A stretch of DNA of 5,358 nt from DATBED01 sp036276195 (GCA_036276195.1 DATBED010000087.1:1-5358), one strand, 5' to 3'; positions 1-4,253 are shown, numbered from the stretch's first letter. Numbers and translations are program-made. The notes: a model not told the origin generated them from the letters alone.

Positions 1-51
1 GTTGGCTTGCGGAGCCAAAGGTCGTAGGTTCGAATCCTGCCACGCGTACCA
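1..51 (+). tRNA. tRNA-Arg (anticodon GCG), 3' part only
   Basis: This is the 3' two-thirds of a tRNA whose acceptor 5' strand and D-arm lie left of the window. The anticodon stem is TTGGC (2-6) with GCCAA (14-18) around the 7-base loop TTGCGGA (7-13), so U33 is base 8 and the anticodon is GCG (9-11), reading the Arg codon CGC and, by wobble, CGU. A 5-base variable loop (19-23) is followed by T-stem GTAGG/CCTGC around TTCGAAT (24-40), the acceptor strand CACGCGT (41-47), discriminator A48 and an encoded CCA (49-51). The fold fixes the anticodon without ambiguity. GCG is unusual because most bacteria read CGY with an inosine-modified ACG tRNA. Its 3' end, a classic integration target, faces the toxin-antitoxin island. 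Confidence 0.93.
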
Positions 52-69
52 GACTTTTTAACAACAACT

Positions 70-285
70 ATGAAACCGTTTCTAGTAACAATTATTGCTC
101 TAGCCTACGCAATCATATTTATTCGAAAGCATCAGTATGTAAATATGGCGATAGATCTAGTAGTCGTCCTAATAACTATGCTGTTGGGAATCGGATTGTC
201 GTGGCTGTCTGCTCATGGTAACAAAAAGCAATTTCAACAAAATGTCGTAAATAATTTCTGGATTAACCTGCTACCGCCATGGTAA
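70..285 (+). CDS. small two-helix membrane protein, unknown function
   Basis: This ORF encodes 71 residues with two hydrophobic segments, about residues 4-18 and 27-47, separated by a short basic, polar loop (RKHQY, 19-23). A polar tail ends in PPW. It is probably an inner-membrane hairpin protein, and I do not recognise the family. The ATG lies 18 bases after the tRNA CCA, behind an A/C-rich leader with no Shine-Dalgarno sequence. I see no convincing promoter between the two, so it may be co-transcribed with the tRNA and freed by tRNA 3' processing. Its stop is followed within a few bases by a sequence resembling the boundary repeat found after mazF. Base composition is AT-rich like the toxin-antitoxin genes and unlike the right half of the window. 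The hydrophobic pattern supports a real gene, but there is no functional evidence. Confidence 0.6.
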   Translation: MKPFLVTIIALAYAIIFIRKHQYVNMAIDLVVVLITMLLGIGLSWLSAHGNKKQFQQNVVNNFWINLLPPW

Positions 286-286
286 G

Positions 287-314
287 TAAGGTTCTGACCT
301 CAGCCAGTACACTG
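287..314 (+). repeat. possible diverged copy of the boundary repeat (R0)
   Basis: TAAGGTTCT (287-295) is identical to the bases at 1806-1814 that open the right-hand repeat copy. It is followed by GACC, then CAGC, then a small inverted repeat, CAGT-AC-ACTG (305-314). The full copies show the same order: GGTTCT, RAYC, CAGC, hairpin. Beyond that the identity is lost, so this is a tentative relative and not a clear copy. It sits directly after the 71-aa gene, where a cassette boundary before mazEF would be expected. Confidence 0.35.
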
Positions 315-328
315 CACCAATAAAGTTG

Positions 329-357
329 TTGACGTCTCGGTATAACTTTTGTTATAC
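329..357 (+). promoter_or_regulatory. mazEF promoter with palindromic operator
   Basis: The -35 TTGACG (329-334), a 17-bp spacer and the -10 TTATAC (352-357) form a good sigma70-type promoter. The -10 ends 8 bases before the mazE ATG, so the mRNA should have almost no leader. A perfect inverted repeat, GTATAAC-TTTT-GTTATAC (340-357), covers the end of the spacer and the whole -10. That is a likely binding site for the MazE ribbon-helix-helix dimer, alone or with MazF, giving autorepression. The sites are seen in the sequence; repression is inferred from the family. Confidence 0.8.
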
Positions 358-365
358 TTGGCTAC

Positions 366-602
366 ATGAAGACAGCAGTCTCTATCCCAGATACCGTATA
401 CATTTCGGCTGAAAAACTTGCTAGGCGTTTAGGCAAATCACGCAGCCAGCTTTACGCTCAGGCCTTAAGTAATTATTTATCTAAACACCAAAAAGAAGGT
501 ATAACAACAAAATTGAACGAGGTTTACCTTAACAATGACTCAAAGGTTGATCCATTACTTATAAGTCTGCAAGCCCAGTCACTATCAAAGGAAGACTGGT
601 GA
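366..602 (+). CDS. mazE: MazE-type antitoxin with ribbon-helix-helix fold
   Basis: This 78-aa protein has the ribbon-helix-helix layout: a beta strand at the N-terminus (KTAVSIP, 2-8), helix 1 at about 13-22, a turn GKSRSQ (23-28) and helix 2 at about 28-40. A charged flexible tail (about 41-78) is expected to wrap around and block the toxin. It is not the AbrB-fold MazE of E. coli but the CopG/RHH kind that is also paired with MazF toxins. It should neutralise the MazF encoded next and repress its own operon through the palindrome over the -10. The ATG lies 8 bases after the -10 without a Shine-Dalgarno sequence, which suggests leaderless translation. The stop TGA overlaps the mazF start as GTGA (599-602). 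The antitoxin role rests on fold pattern and position. Confidence 0.88.
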   Translation: MKTAVSIPDTVYISAEKLARRLGKSRSQLYAQALSNYLSKHQKEGITTKLNEVYLNNDSKVDPLLISLQAQSLSKEDW

Positions 603-937
603 AACGTGGTCAGATCTGGTGGGCGGAATTACCAGAGCCAAGTACTTCAGAGCCAGGTTATAAACGACCAGTAATTATTGTCCAAGCTGACGAGTTCAAT
701 AATAGTCATATTAGTACGGTGATAGTGGTAGCAATAACCTCTAACTTGAGGCTCGCCGATGCACCTGGTAATTTACGCCTTACAAAATCGAAAACTGGGT
801 TAGTAAAAGATTCAGTTGCCAATGTGTCTCAAGTACTTACTCTCGATAAGAGTTTCGTAACGGAACAAATCGGACAGCTCGATAAAGTAACTGCTCAGCA
901 GCTAAATGAAGGCTTACAGCTAGTTCTATCTTTATGA
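599..937 (+). CDS. mazF: MazF/PemK-family mRNA interferase toxin
   Basis: This 112-aa toxin is full length for the family and is predicted to cleave single-stranded RNA at a short sequence, which cannot be read from the protein. Family hallmarks in order are KRGQIWWAELP (2-12), GYKRPVIIVQ (20-29), VVAITSN (43-49) and SQVLTLDK (77-84). R23 and T47 correspond to the catalytic Arg and Thr of characterised MazF proteins, so it looks active. The GTG start overlaps the mazE stop by 4 bases, and AAAGGAAG (587-594) inside mazE provides a Shine-Dalgarno site, implying coupled translation from one mRNA. The gene ends in TGA 6 bases before the first boundary repeat. There is no sign of decay. Confidence 0.95.
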   Translation: MKRGQIWWAELPEPSTSEPGYKRPVIIVQADEFNNSHISTVIVVAITSNLRLADAPGNLRLTKSKTGLVKDSVANVSQVLTLDKSFVTEQIGQLDKVTAQQLNEGLQLVLSL

Positions 938-943
938 ACGACG

Positions 944-991
944 GGTTCTAATCCAGCACGGTAGTTACTGTGCTAGGCTTGGCAGAGGTGA
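944..991 (+). repeat. 48-bp boundary repeat, copy R1
   Basis: This copy matches 1809-1856 at 46 of 48 positions; the only differences are G/A at 972 and 977. It opens with GGTTCTAATCC and contains a nearly fully paired hairpin, AGCACGGTAG/TTACTGTGCT (954-973, with two G-T pairs). It ends in CTTGGCAGAGGTGA. No T-run follows the hairpin, so it is not an ordinary intrinsic terminator. It begins 6 bases after the mazF stop and, with R2, brackets vapBC-1. Confidence 0.92.
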
Positions 992-1045
992 TACCTCAAA
1001 TGTCTCATGCCACCGCAGCAATTCACTCTTGAGGCGGTTCCAAGC
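977..1045 (+). other. nested inverted repeats, possible folded DNA or RNA element
   Basis: Three perfect inverted repeats overlap here: GCTTGG (977-982) with CCAAGC (1040-1045), CCTCAA (994-999) with TTGAGG (1029-1034), and GAGGT-GAT-ACCTC (985-997), which competes with the second pair. The first two are nested and could fold the segment into one long imperfect stem. It starts inside R1 and runs past the point where R1 and R2 diverge. No ORF crosses it convincingly. Together with 1046-1085, where I see nothing specific, it fills the mazF-vapB1 gap. Confidence 0.45.
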
Positions 1046-1084
1046 GGAAAATGGAAGGTGTACCAAAGAATTTATTATAATGTC

Positions 1085-1114
1085 ATTGACATCGTATTGA
1101 CATCGTTGTAGTAT
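1085..1114 (+). promoter_or_regulatory. vapBC-1 promoter with 11-bp tandem repeat
   Basis: The -35 TTGACA (1086-1091), a 17-bp spacer and the -10 TAGTAT (1109-1114, 4 of 6 consensus bases) end 6 bases before the vapB1 ATG, predicting a leaderless mRNA. ATTGACATCGT occurs twice in perfect tandem (1085-1095 and 1096-1106), repeating the -35 one helical turn later. The direct repeat may be an operator for VapB dimers side by side, or the second hexamer may be an alternative -35. Confidence 0.72.
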
Positions 1115-1120
1115 TAAGAT

Positions 1121-1375
1121 ATGCATACTACTCAAATAACTGTTCGCAACGTTAGCCCTATACTAAAAAGACGTATAGATAAGCTCGCTAGGCTAAAATC
1201 AATGAGCATTAATGACTTCGTACTCGATGCATTACAAGACAAAGTTGGTGGCATAACAGCTAAAGAGACTGTAAGCTGGCGCCAGTATAGTGGACTTATC
1301 GATAATGAAGGCATTAGCCAAGAAGTTCTCGACGATTTTGAAACGATCGATAAAACTATGTGGGATAAATCTTAA
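1121..1375 (+). CDS. vapB: VapB-type ribbon-helix-helix antitoxin 1
   Basis: This 84-aa protein begins with an RHH DNA-binding domain: strand TQITVRNVS (4-12), helix 1 about 13-25, turn LKSMSI (25-30) and helix 2 about 30-41. An acidic, Trp-containing tail (about 50-84: YSGLIDNEG, LDDFETIDK) is the expected toxin-wrapping segment. It should bind the VapC nuclease encoded immediately downstream and repress its own promoter, where an 11-bp tandem repeat lies. The ATG falls 6 bases after the -10 with no Shine-Dalgarno sequence, so a leaderless transcript is likely. The TAA stop directly abuts the vapC GTG start. It shares the RHH layout with the antitoxin at 2268-2513 but differs in most residues, so cross-talk is probably limited. 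Confidence 0.88.
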   Translation: MHTTQITVRNVSPILKRRIDKLARLKSMSINDFVLDALQDKVGGITAKETVSWRQYSGLIDNEGISQEVLDDFETIDKTMWDKS

Positions 1376-1756
1376 GTGATTGCCGCTGATACAAATGTTA
1401 TCAGTGATTTACTGCGTGGCGAAGGCAGCGACTTACCAAACGAAGAGTTGTATATACCGTATATGGTACTCGCTGAATTGCAAGCCGGTATAGCCGCAGG
1501 TAATAACCCACAAAAGAATCGACCAATACTCGACACTTTTCTTAAAGATAAAAATATCACGACTAGTCCCGGCCTTGTTCCAGAAATAATTACTAATTAT
1601 GTGGGGATCTATGGCTACCTAAGAAAAAATGGTACGCCAATATCGCCCAATGATCTTTGGATTGCTGCAGAATGTATGTATCTATCAATGCCTTTGTTGA
1701 CGTATGATAAAGACTTTGGCAACGTACCGCAAATTATACTTGCCACGCAGATATAA
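1376..1756 (+). CDS. vapC: VapC-family PIN-domain ribonuclease toxin 1
   Basis: This 126-aa single PIN domain is a predicted Mg2+-dependent endoribonuclease; VapC toxins typically cut tRNA or rRNA, but the target cannot be read here. The acidic site is complete: D5 in AADTNV, E34 in LAELQAG, D93 in NDLWIAA, and D111 or D113 in TYDKDF. GTG (1376) is chosen because it abuts the vapB1 stop and places the first Asp at the usual position. No clear Shine-Dalgarno site precedes it (only a weak GGGA at 1362-1365), so translation probably depends on coupling to vapB1. It is a distant paralogue of the toxin at 1873-2268, with the shared pattern E-L-x-x-G-I then G-N. An AT-rich stretch with TTTTTT (1771-1776) follows but has no good stem. 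Confidence 0.95.
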   Translation: MIAADTNVISDLLRGEGSDLPNEELYIPYMVLAELQAGIAAGNNPQKNRPILDTFLKDKNITTSPGLVPEIITNYVGIYGYLRKNGTPISPNDLWIAAECMYLSMPLLTYDKDFGNVPQIILATQI

Positions 1757-1808
1757 GAAGATTAATTACGTTTTTTAAATATGATGGCTCAAGCTAGTCT
1801 ATTGTTAA

Positions 1809-1856
1809 GGTTCTAATCCAGCACGGTAGTTACTGTACTAGACTTGGCAGAGGTGA
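1809..1856 (+). repeat. 48-bp boundary repeat, copy R2
   Basis: This is the second copy of the repeat at 944-991, in the same orientation, 865 bp further on and 46/48 identical. Its hairpin arm differences from R1 are both G to A (1837 and 1842), so one C-G pair of the stem is lost. It lies between the convergent vapC1 and vapC2 genes. Flanks differ from R1: TGTTAA before it and CTAACC after it, so the 48 bp define the conserved unit. Confidence 0.92.
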
Positions 1857-1872
1857 CTAACCGTGGTAAGTA

Positions 1873-2268
1873 TCAAAAACTTATGACTTCAAGGCCTGCC
1901 ACGCCTGAAAAACCCTTGTCAGCCGTAGCTAACGCATAGCCATATTGCTTGCAAAGCGCTGCTATCCACATATCATCTTGCTGAATTGGTTTACCTTTTT
2001 GTCGTAATTCGCTAGCAATTTCACCAAATATACGGGCCGTTGAGTCATTAATATGAAGCAGCTCTAAACGAGTGAGCGAAAGGAAACGATTAAGCGTAAG
2101 TAGGTTATTCTCTTGCTTGTTCCCTAAAAAAATACCGTAGTACAGCTCTCCCAATACTATAATTGGTAGACCAAGTTGAGTAGCGGCTTTAGCATGGGTA
2201 CTAAGTTTAGGATTGCCATTATCAAGCGCTCGGTAAGCATTGGTATCCAACGCTAATCTTGGCAGCAT
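1873..2268 (-). CDS. vapC: VapC-family PIN-domain ribonuclease toxin 2
   Basis: This 131-aa PIN-domain toxin is full length, with an intact acidic site: D8 in ALDTNAY, E41 in LGELYYG, D99 in QDDMWIAA and D117 in TADKGF. A metal-dependent endoribonuclease is expected; its RNA target is unknown. The ATG overlaps the vapB2 stop as TAATG, and GAAGGA six bases upstream (on this strand) is a good Shine-Dalgarno site, so toxin translation can start from the ribosome leaving vapB2. It runs convergently towards vapC1. A weak inverted repeat, TAAGT/ACTTA (1867-1883), straddles the stop but lacks features of a strong terminator. The operon lies beyond R2 and is inverted relative to the other two modules. 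Confidence 0.95.
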   Translation of the reverse strand: MLPRLALDTNAYRALDNGNPKLSTHAKAATQLGLPIIVLGELYYGIFLGNKQENNLLTLNRFLSLTRLELLHINDSTARIFGEIASELRQKGKPIQQDDMWIAALCKQYGYALATADKGFSGVAGLEVISF

Positions 2269-2513
2269 TATATATCCTTCGGAAGGCTATCGAGCCATTC
2301 CAGGTCCTTTTCAAAAGAATTACTTAGCAACTTGTGACCGATAAACCAGTCTAGGTCATCAAAAGTGGTTTCTTGAGTATTAACGCCGGCGCCTTTCTTC
2401 AGCGCCTCAATTACAACCTCGTTTAAGCTTTTGCCGGTTGCTTTAGACCTTTGACGTAATACTTTGTCAAGCTTGGATGGGATTGAACGTATAGTGTATT
2501 GCATGCTACTCAT
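2268..2513 (-). CDS. vapB: VapB-type ribbon-helix-helix antitoxin 2
   Basis: This 81-aa antitoxin has an N-terminal RHH domain: strand QYTIRSIP (5-12), helix 1 about 13-25, turn TGKSLN (26-31) and helix 2 about 31-41. The acidic, aromatic tail (FDDLDWF, 51-57; DLEWLDSLP, 70-78) should bind VapC2. Two in-frame ATGs exist (codons 1 and 4). I prefer the first because the -10 TACAAT ends 6 bases before it, as in the other modules; no Shine-Dalgarno site precedes either. A perfect palindrome just upstream is the likely self-operator. Acting with the following vapC, it forms a standard autoregulated type II module. Confidence 0.9.
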   Translation of the reverse strand: MSSMQYTIRSIPSKLDKVLRQRSKATGKSLNEVVIEALKKGAGVNTQETTFDDLDWFIGHKLLSNSFEKDLEWLDSLPKDI

Positions 2514-2548
2514 GCCTACATTGTAGGCTTATTTGCATACACAGTCAA
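2514..2548 (-). promoter_or_regulatory. vapBC-2 promoter and perfect palindromic operator
   Basis: Reading the minus strand, -35 TTGACT (2548-2543), a 17-bp spacer and -10 TACAAT (2525-2520) stand 6 bases before ATG, again predicting a leaderless mRNA. The palindrome GCCTACA-T-TGTAGGC (2514-2528) runs from the start codon through the -10, with 7-bp perfect arms. Binding there by VapB2 would block RNA polymerase and also the start site. Confidence 0.82.
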
Positions 2549-2619
2549 CTACGACTAGGTTGTGGCGAGGTCTGAATTTTCTTCAGTAGGGTGAGCTTTA
2601 CGGTCAAGAACCTTTTCAG

Positions 2620-2850
2620 TTACTTAGTGTTGGGCTTGCCAATTTGAGGAACCTCATCCAAGGCAGCATCCCAAACAGCATACGCTGCGGCCACTGCTGC
2701 AATACTCTCACGTTCGCTTTTAAGTAAGCGGACGTTCCTTGGTTCTACATCAATCGGCATGCCATCGTTGACGTCTATTCTTGGCGCTACTGGATACCCT
2801 TCTGAGTCAACTCCACGATACCAGTTTCGTAATTTTTCAAAAGGCCCCAT
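2620..2850 (-). CDS. 76-aa acidic protein, unknown function
   Basis: I do not recognise this 76-aa product. It is soluble-looking, with no membrane segment or signal peptide. An N-terminal aromatic and charged part (FEKLRNWYRG, 4-13) is followed by a proline- and Asp-rich middle (about 20-38) and a predicted helix rich in Ala and Glu (about 43-65, ESIAAVAAAYAVWDAALDE). A clear minus-strand promoter with the same leaderless geometry as the antitoxin genes supports a real gene and this ATG. It lies 106 bp upstream of vapB2 on the same strand and is divergent from the 81-aa gene. It could be a further accessory gene of the island. The 2514-2619 gap holds the vapB2 promoter and a weak CTGAA/TTCAG hairpin (2573-2587). 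Confidence 0.65.
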   Translation of the reverse strand: MGPFEKLRNWYRGVDSEGYPVAPRIDVNDGMPIDVEPRNVRLLKSERESIAAVAAAYAVWDAALDEVPQIGKPNTK

Positions 2851-2857
2851 GTATTTT

Positions 2858-2886
2858 ACTATCTACTTGTTAAGTTGAACTGTCAA
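2858..2886 (-). promoter_or_regulatory. promoter of the 76-aa gene
   Basis: On the minus strand -35 TTGACA (2886-2881), a 17-bp spacer and -10 GATAGT (2863-2858, 4 of 6 consensus) end 7 bases before ATG. An inverted repeat, GTTGA-ACTG-TCAAC (2874-2887), overlaps the -35 and could be an operator. The perfect -35 and spacing carry most of the weight. Confidence 0.65.
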
Positions 2887-2980
2887 CAACCTGGCTGTGC
2901 CTTTTTTCATAGAACCTTAAGCCAGATGGGTCCATAATTGCCAGTCTATGATTTTGACTAAGGCGTGCAATAGAACACAC

Positions 2981-2986
2981 AGGGGG
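2981..2986 (+). promoter_or_regulatory. AGGGGG ribosome-binding site of the 81-aa gene
   Basis: AGGGGG stands 7 bases before the ATG at 2994. It can pair with the usual anti-Shine-Dalgarno CCUCCU through one G-U pair. The identical hexamer precedes the ORFs at 3323 and 4352. Confidence 0.65.
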
Positions 2987-2993
2987 TTTATTT

Positions 2994-3239
2994 ATGAGAG
3001 GCGATAACATAGAGGGAGCCGGAGGAGTGCCTGACCCCTCTAGGCATGATGAAGTAGAGGGGCATATACTTAATATGGTTAGGGGGAATGCTCTACCATC
3101 TAAGGACTTTGGAACTACCGCGGTTAGGCGAGCTATAATCTTCTTCCGAGAGCACGGGGGAGCCGCCATCAAGAGTGCCCAGCAAGAGATGGGGATAGAG
3201 CCGGTTGATCCAGGAGAAAACGACTCCATACCTAGTTAG
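2994..3239 (+). CDS. 81-aa small protein, unknown function
   Basis: This unrecognised 81-aa protein is polar and has no membrane segment. Residues 1-20 are Gly- and Asp-rich, and a central amphipathic part (about 38-66: FGTTAVRRAIIFFREHGG, then IKSAQQEMG) reads like a folded helical core. An acidic tail with PVDPGEND ends it. An AGGGGG ribosome-binding site at a 7-base spacing fixes the ATG. No convincing promoter is seen in the 143-bp gap shared with the divergent 76-aa gene. The overlapping minus-strand ORF (2870-3229) has an implausible Ser/Pro-rich composition, which favours this strand. The stop is followed by an 8-bp hairpin. Confidence 0.62.
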   Translation: MRGDNIEGAGGVPDPSRHDEVEGHILNMVRGNALPSKDFGTTAVRRAIIFFREHGGAAIKSAQQEMGIEPVDPGENDSIPS

Positions 3240-3240
3240 T

Positions 3241-3260
3241 GTTGTTAGAAAGCTAACAGC
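3241..3260 (+). other. 8-bp hairpin after the 81-aa gene
   Basis: GTTGTTAG (3241-3248) pairs with CTAACAGC (3253-3260) around AAAG, with one G-T pair, two bases after the stop codon. No T-run follows, so this is not a standard intrinsic terminator. It may protect or define the mRNA 3' end. Confidence 0.4.
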
Positions 3261-3322
3261 TAGTCTTAAGTGAGAATGTTTATGCTGTGGTGGGTAGTTT
3301 GAGAGATTCAGGGGGACCTACC

Positions 3323-3397
3323 ATGTCAGACAGGCAAAAAGCTCGGCAGCAAACCACGTCTAAGACGCGGGTTTGGTGGCGCGAGTATTTAAGTTAG
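3323..3397 (+). CDS. possible 24-aa basic small protein
   Basis: A short ORF starts at ATG 3323 and ends with TAG at 3395-3397, one base short of the convergent yihY stop. It would encode a 24-aa basic peptide, MSDRQKARQQ followed by TTSKTRVWWREYLS, with a paired Trp near the C-terminus. Support comes from AGGGGG (3310-3315) at 7 bases, the same signal and spacing as for the 81-aa gene. Against it are its length and the lack of a visible promoter. It may be a downstream member of the 81-aa gene's transcript, 83 bp after its stop. I do not recognise the peptide. Confidence 0.45.
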   Translation: MSDRQKARQQTTSKTRVWWREYLS

Positions 3398-3398
3398 T

Positions 3399-4253
3399 TT
3401 AGGTTAGATTTCTAGGCCAGAGCTTTTGGGAGCTAACTACAGCTATTTCGATAGCGTAGTAGATAACTTGCGCCTGCAGATAAATCCAAAAGAGCAGCCC
3501 CAGAGCCACAGCGAAGGTGCTATACAGCGCGTCGAGGTGCTTGAGTTCGCGGGCTAAGATGTAGTTGCCTATAAGTTGTAGCATGACCAAGCCGATGGTG
3601 GCTACGGCCGCGCCCATTTTGATTTCTTTAAACTTGACGTGGCTAGGCAGGCTGTAATTTATCAAAAAGGTGAATAGCCAGAAGAGTATGAAGGCGTTGA
3701 TTAAGATAGATAAGAGGCGGAAGCCCGGGCCATGACCAGCGCTGGCCGCTAGCCCAGCGCTAACCGAAGCCATCAGTAAGCCTAGGCCGCCGATAACTAT
3801 AGCTGCCGTACTTTTCAGTATAGATTGAGGAAAAGCATCGCCTTGGGTTTTAGGCACGCCCCAGATGTGCCGCACGCCGCTTTTAAAGACATCGGCCACG
3901 CCGCGCGCACCGTAGAGGATGAATAAGATACCTGCGATCAAGGCCAAACCGCTGCGGTGCAGGCTATGTACGTGGGCCGACAACTGCGTTCCTAGGGCGG
4001 GGAAGTAGTTTGTGATGCCGCTGATCACTTGGTTTTCTAGATGAGGGTTATGGCCGACAACCCTTTCGGTGACGGTCGTTAACACCAGCAGCAGCGGGAA
4101 GAGCGACAGGAATAAGTAGTAAGTCAATAAGGCGGCTTGGCGCCCAGCCTCATCATCACCGTACTTTTTAACCACGGCCACGCTAAAACCCAAAAAACGG
4201 TTGTGTTTTTGATATTTGTCCAGCCGGTGGACCAATTTATCAAGTATTTTCAT
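3399..4253 (-). CDS. YihY/BrkB-family inner-membrane protein
   Basis: This 284-aa protein has the usual length and six hydrophobic segments (about 41-63, 103-120, 148-172, 181-200, 212-232 and 243-272) of the YihY/virulence-factor BrkB family. Family signatures are D34 with the segment AALLTYYLFLSLFPLLLVL (41-59, of which AYY-like and SLFPLL parts are typical), NYSLPSHVKFK (199-209) before a membrane helix, and the C-terminal YSTFAVALGLLFWIYL (244-259) with a glutamate (E269) late in the last helix. Despite old names such as ribonuclease BN, it is a membrane protein of unsettled function, not a nuclease. GGGGTGA four bases before the ATG is a good Shine-Dalgarno site. Codon use is richer in G+C than the toxin-antitoxin genes, so it may be resident chromosome. 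Confidence 0.92.
   Translation of the reverse strand: MKILDKLVHRLDKYQKHNRFLGFSVAVVKKYGDDEAGRQAALLTYYLFLSLFPLLLVLTTVTERVVGHNPHLENQVISGITNYFPALGTQLSAHVHSLHRSGLALIAGILFILYGARGVADVFKSGVRHIWGVPKTQGDAFPQSILKSTAAIVIGGLGLLMASVSAGLAASAGHGPGFRLLSILINAFILFWLFTFLINYSLPSHVKFKEIKMGAAVATIGLVMLQLIGNYILARELKHLDALYSTFAVALGLLFWIYLQAQVIYYAIEIAVVSSQKLWPRNLT

Noticed and set aside
944..991. R1 as a tRNA or pseudo-tRNA gene, because of GGTTCTAATCC and TTGGCAGAGG
   Set aside because: Bases flanking the T-loop-like core pair at only two positions and the D-arm-like part comes after the T-arm-like part; no cloverleaf can be drawn.
944..1045. Classical integron attC site
   Set aside because: The required GTTRRRY and RYYYAAC ends are not found at the borders in either orientation and no integron integrase is in the window. 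Kept only as an analogy.
1757..1776. Intrinsic terminator after vapC1
   Set aside because: A T6 run is present at 1771-1776 but the preceding sequence is AT-rich and forms no stable stem.
1895..1904. CCTGCCACGC, identical to tRNA bases 36-45, as an attR
   Set aside because: Only 10 bases match, they lie inside the conserved coding end of vapC2, and flanking bases differ. Likely chance.
2567..2600. Possible fourth boundary repeat before vapB2 (GAGGTCTGAA then CAGTA)
   Set aside because: The alignment needs gaps and shares no run longer than a few bases with R1 or R2.
2870..3229. 119-aa minus-strand ORF opposite the 81-aa gene
   Set aside because: Its Ser/Pro/Cys-rich composition is unlike a folded protein, it has no ribosome-binding site, and its end overlaps the promoter of the 76-aa gene. 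The plus-strand frame has a good Shine-Dalgarno site and a natural composition.
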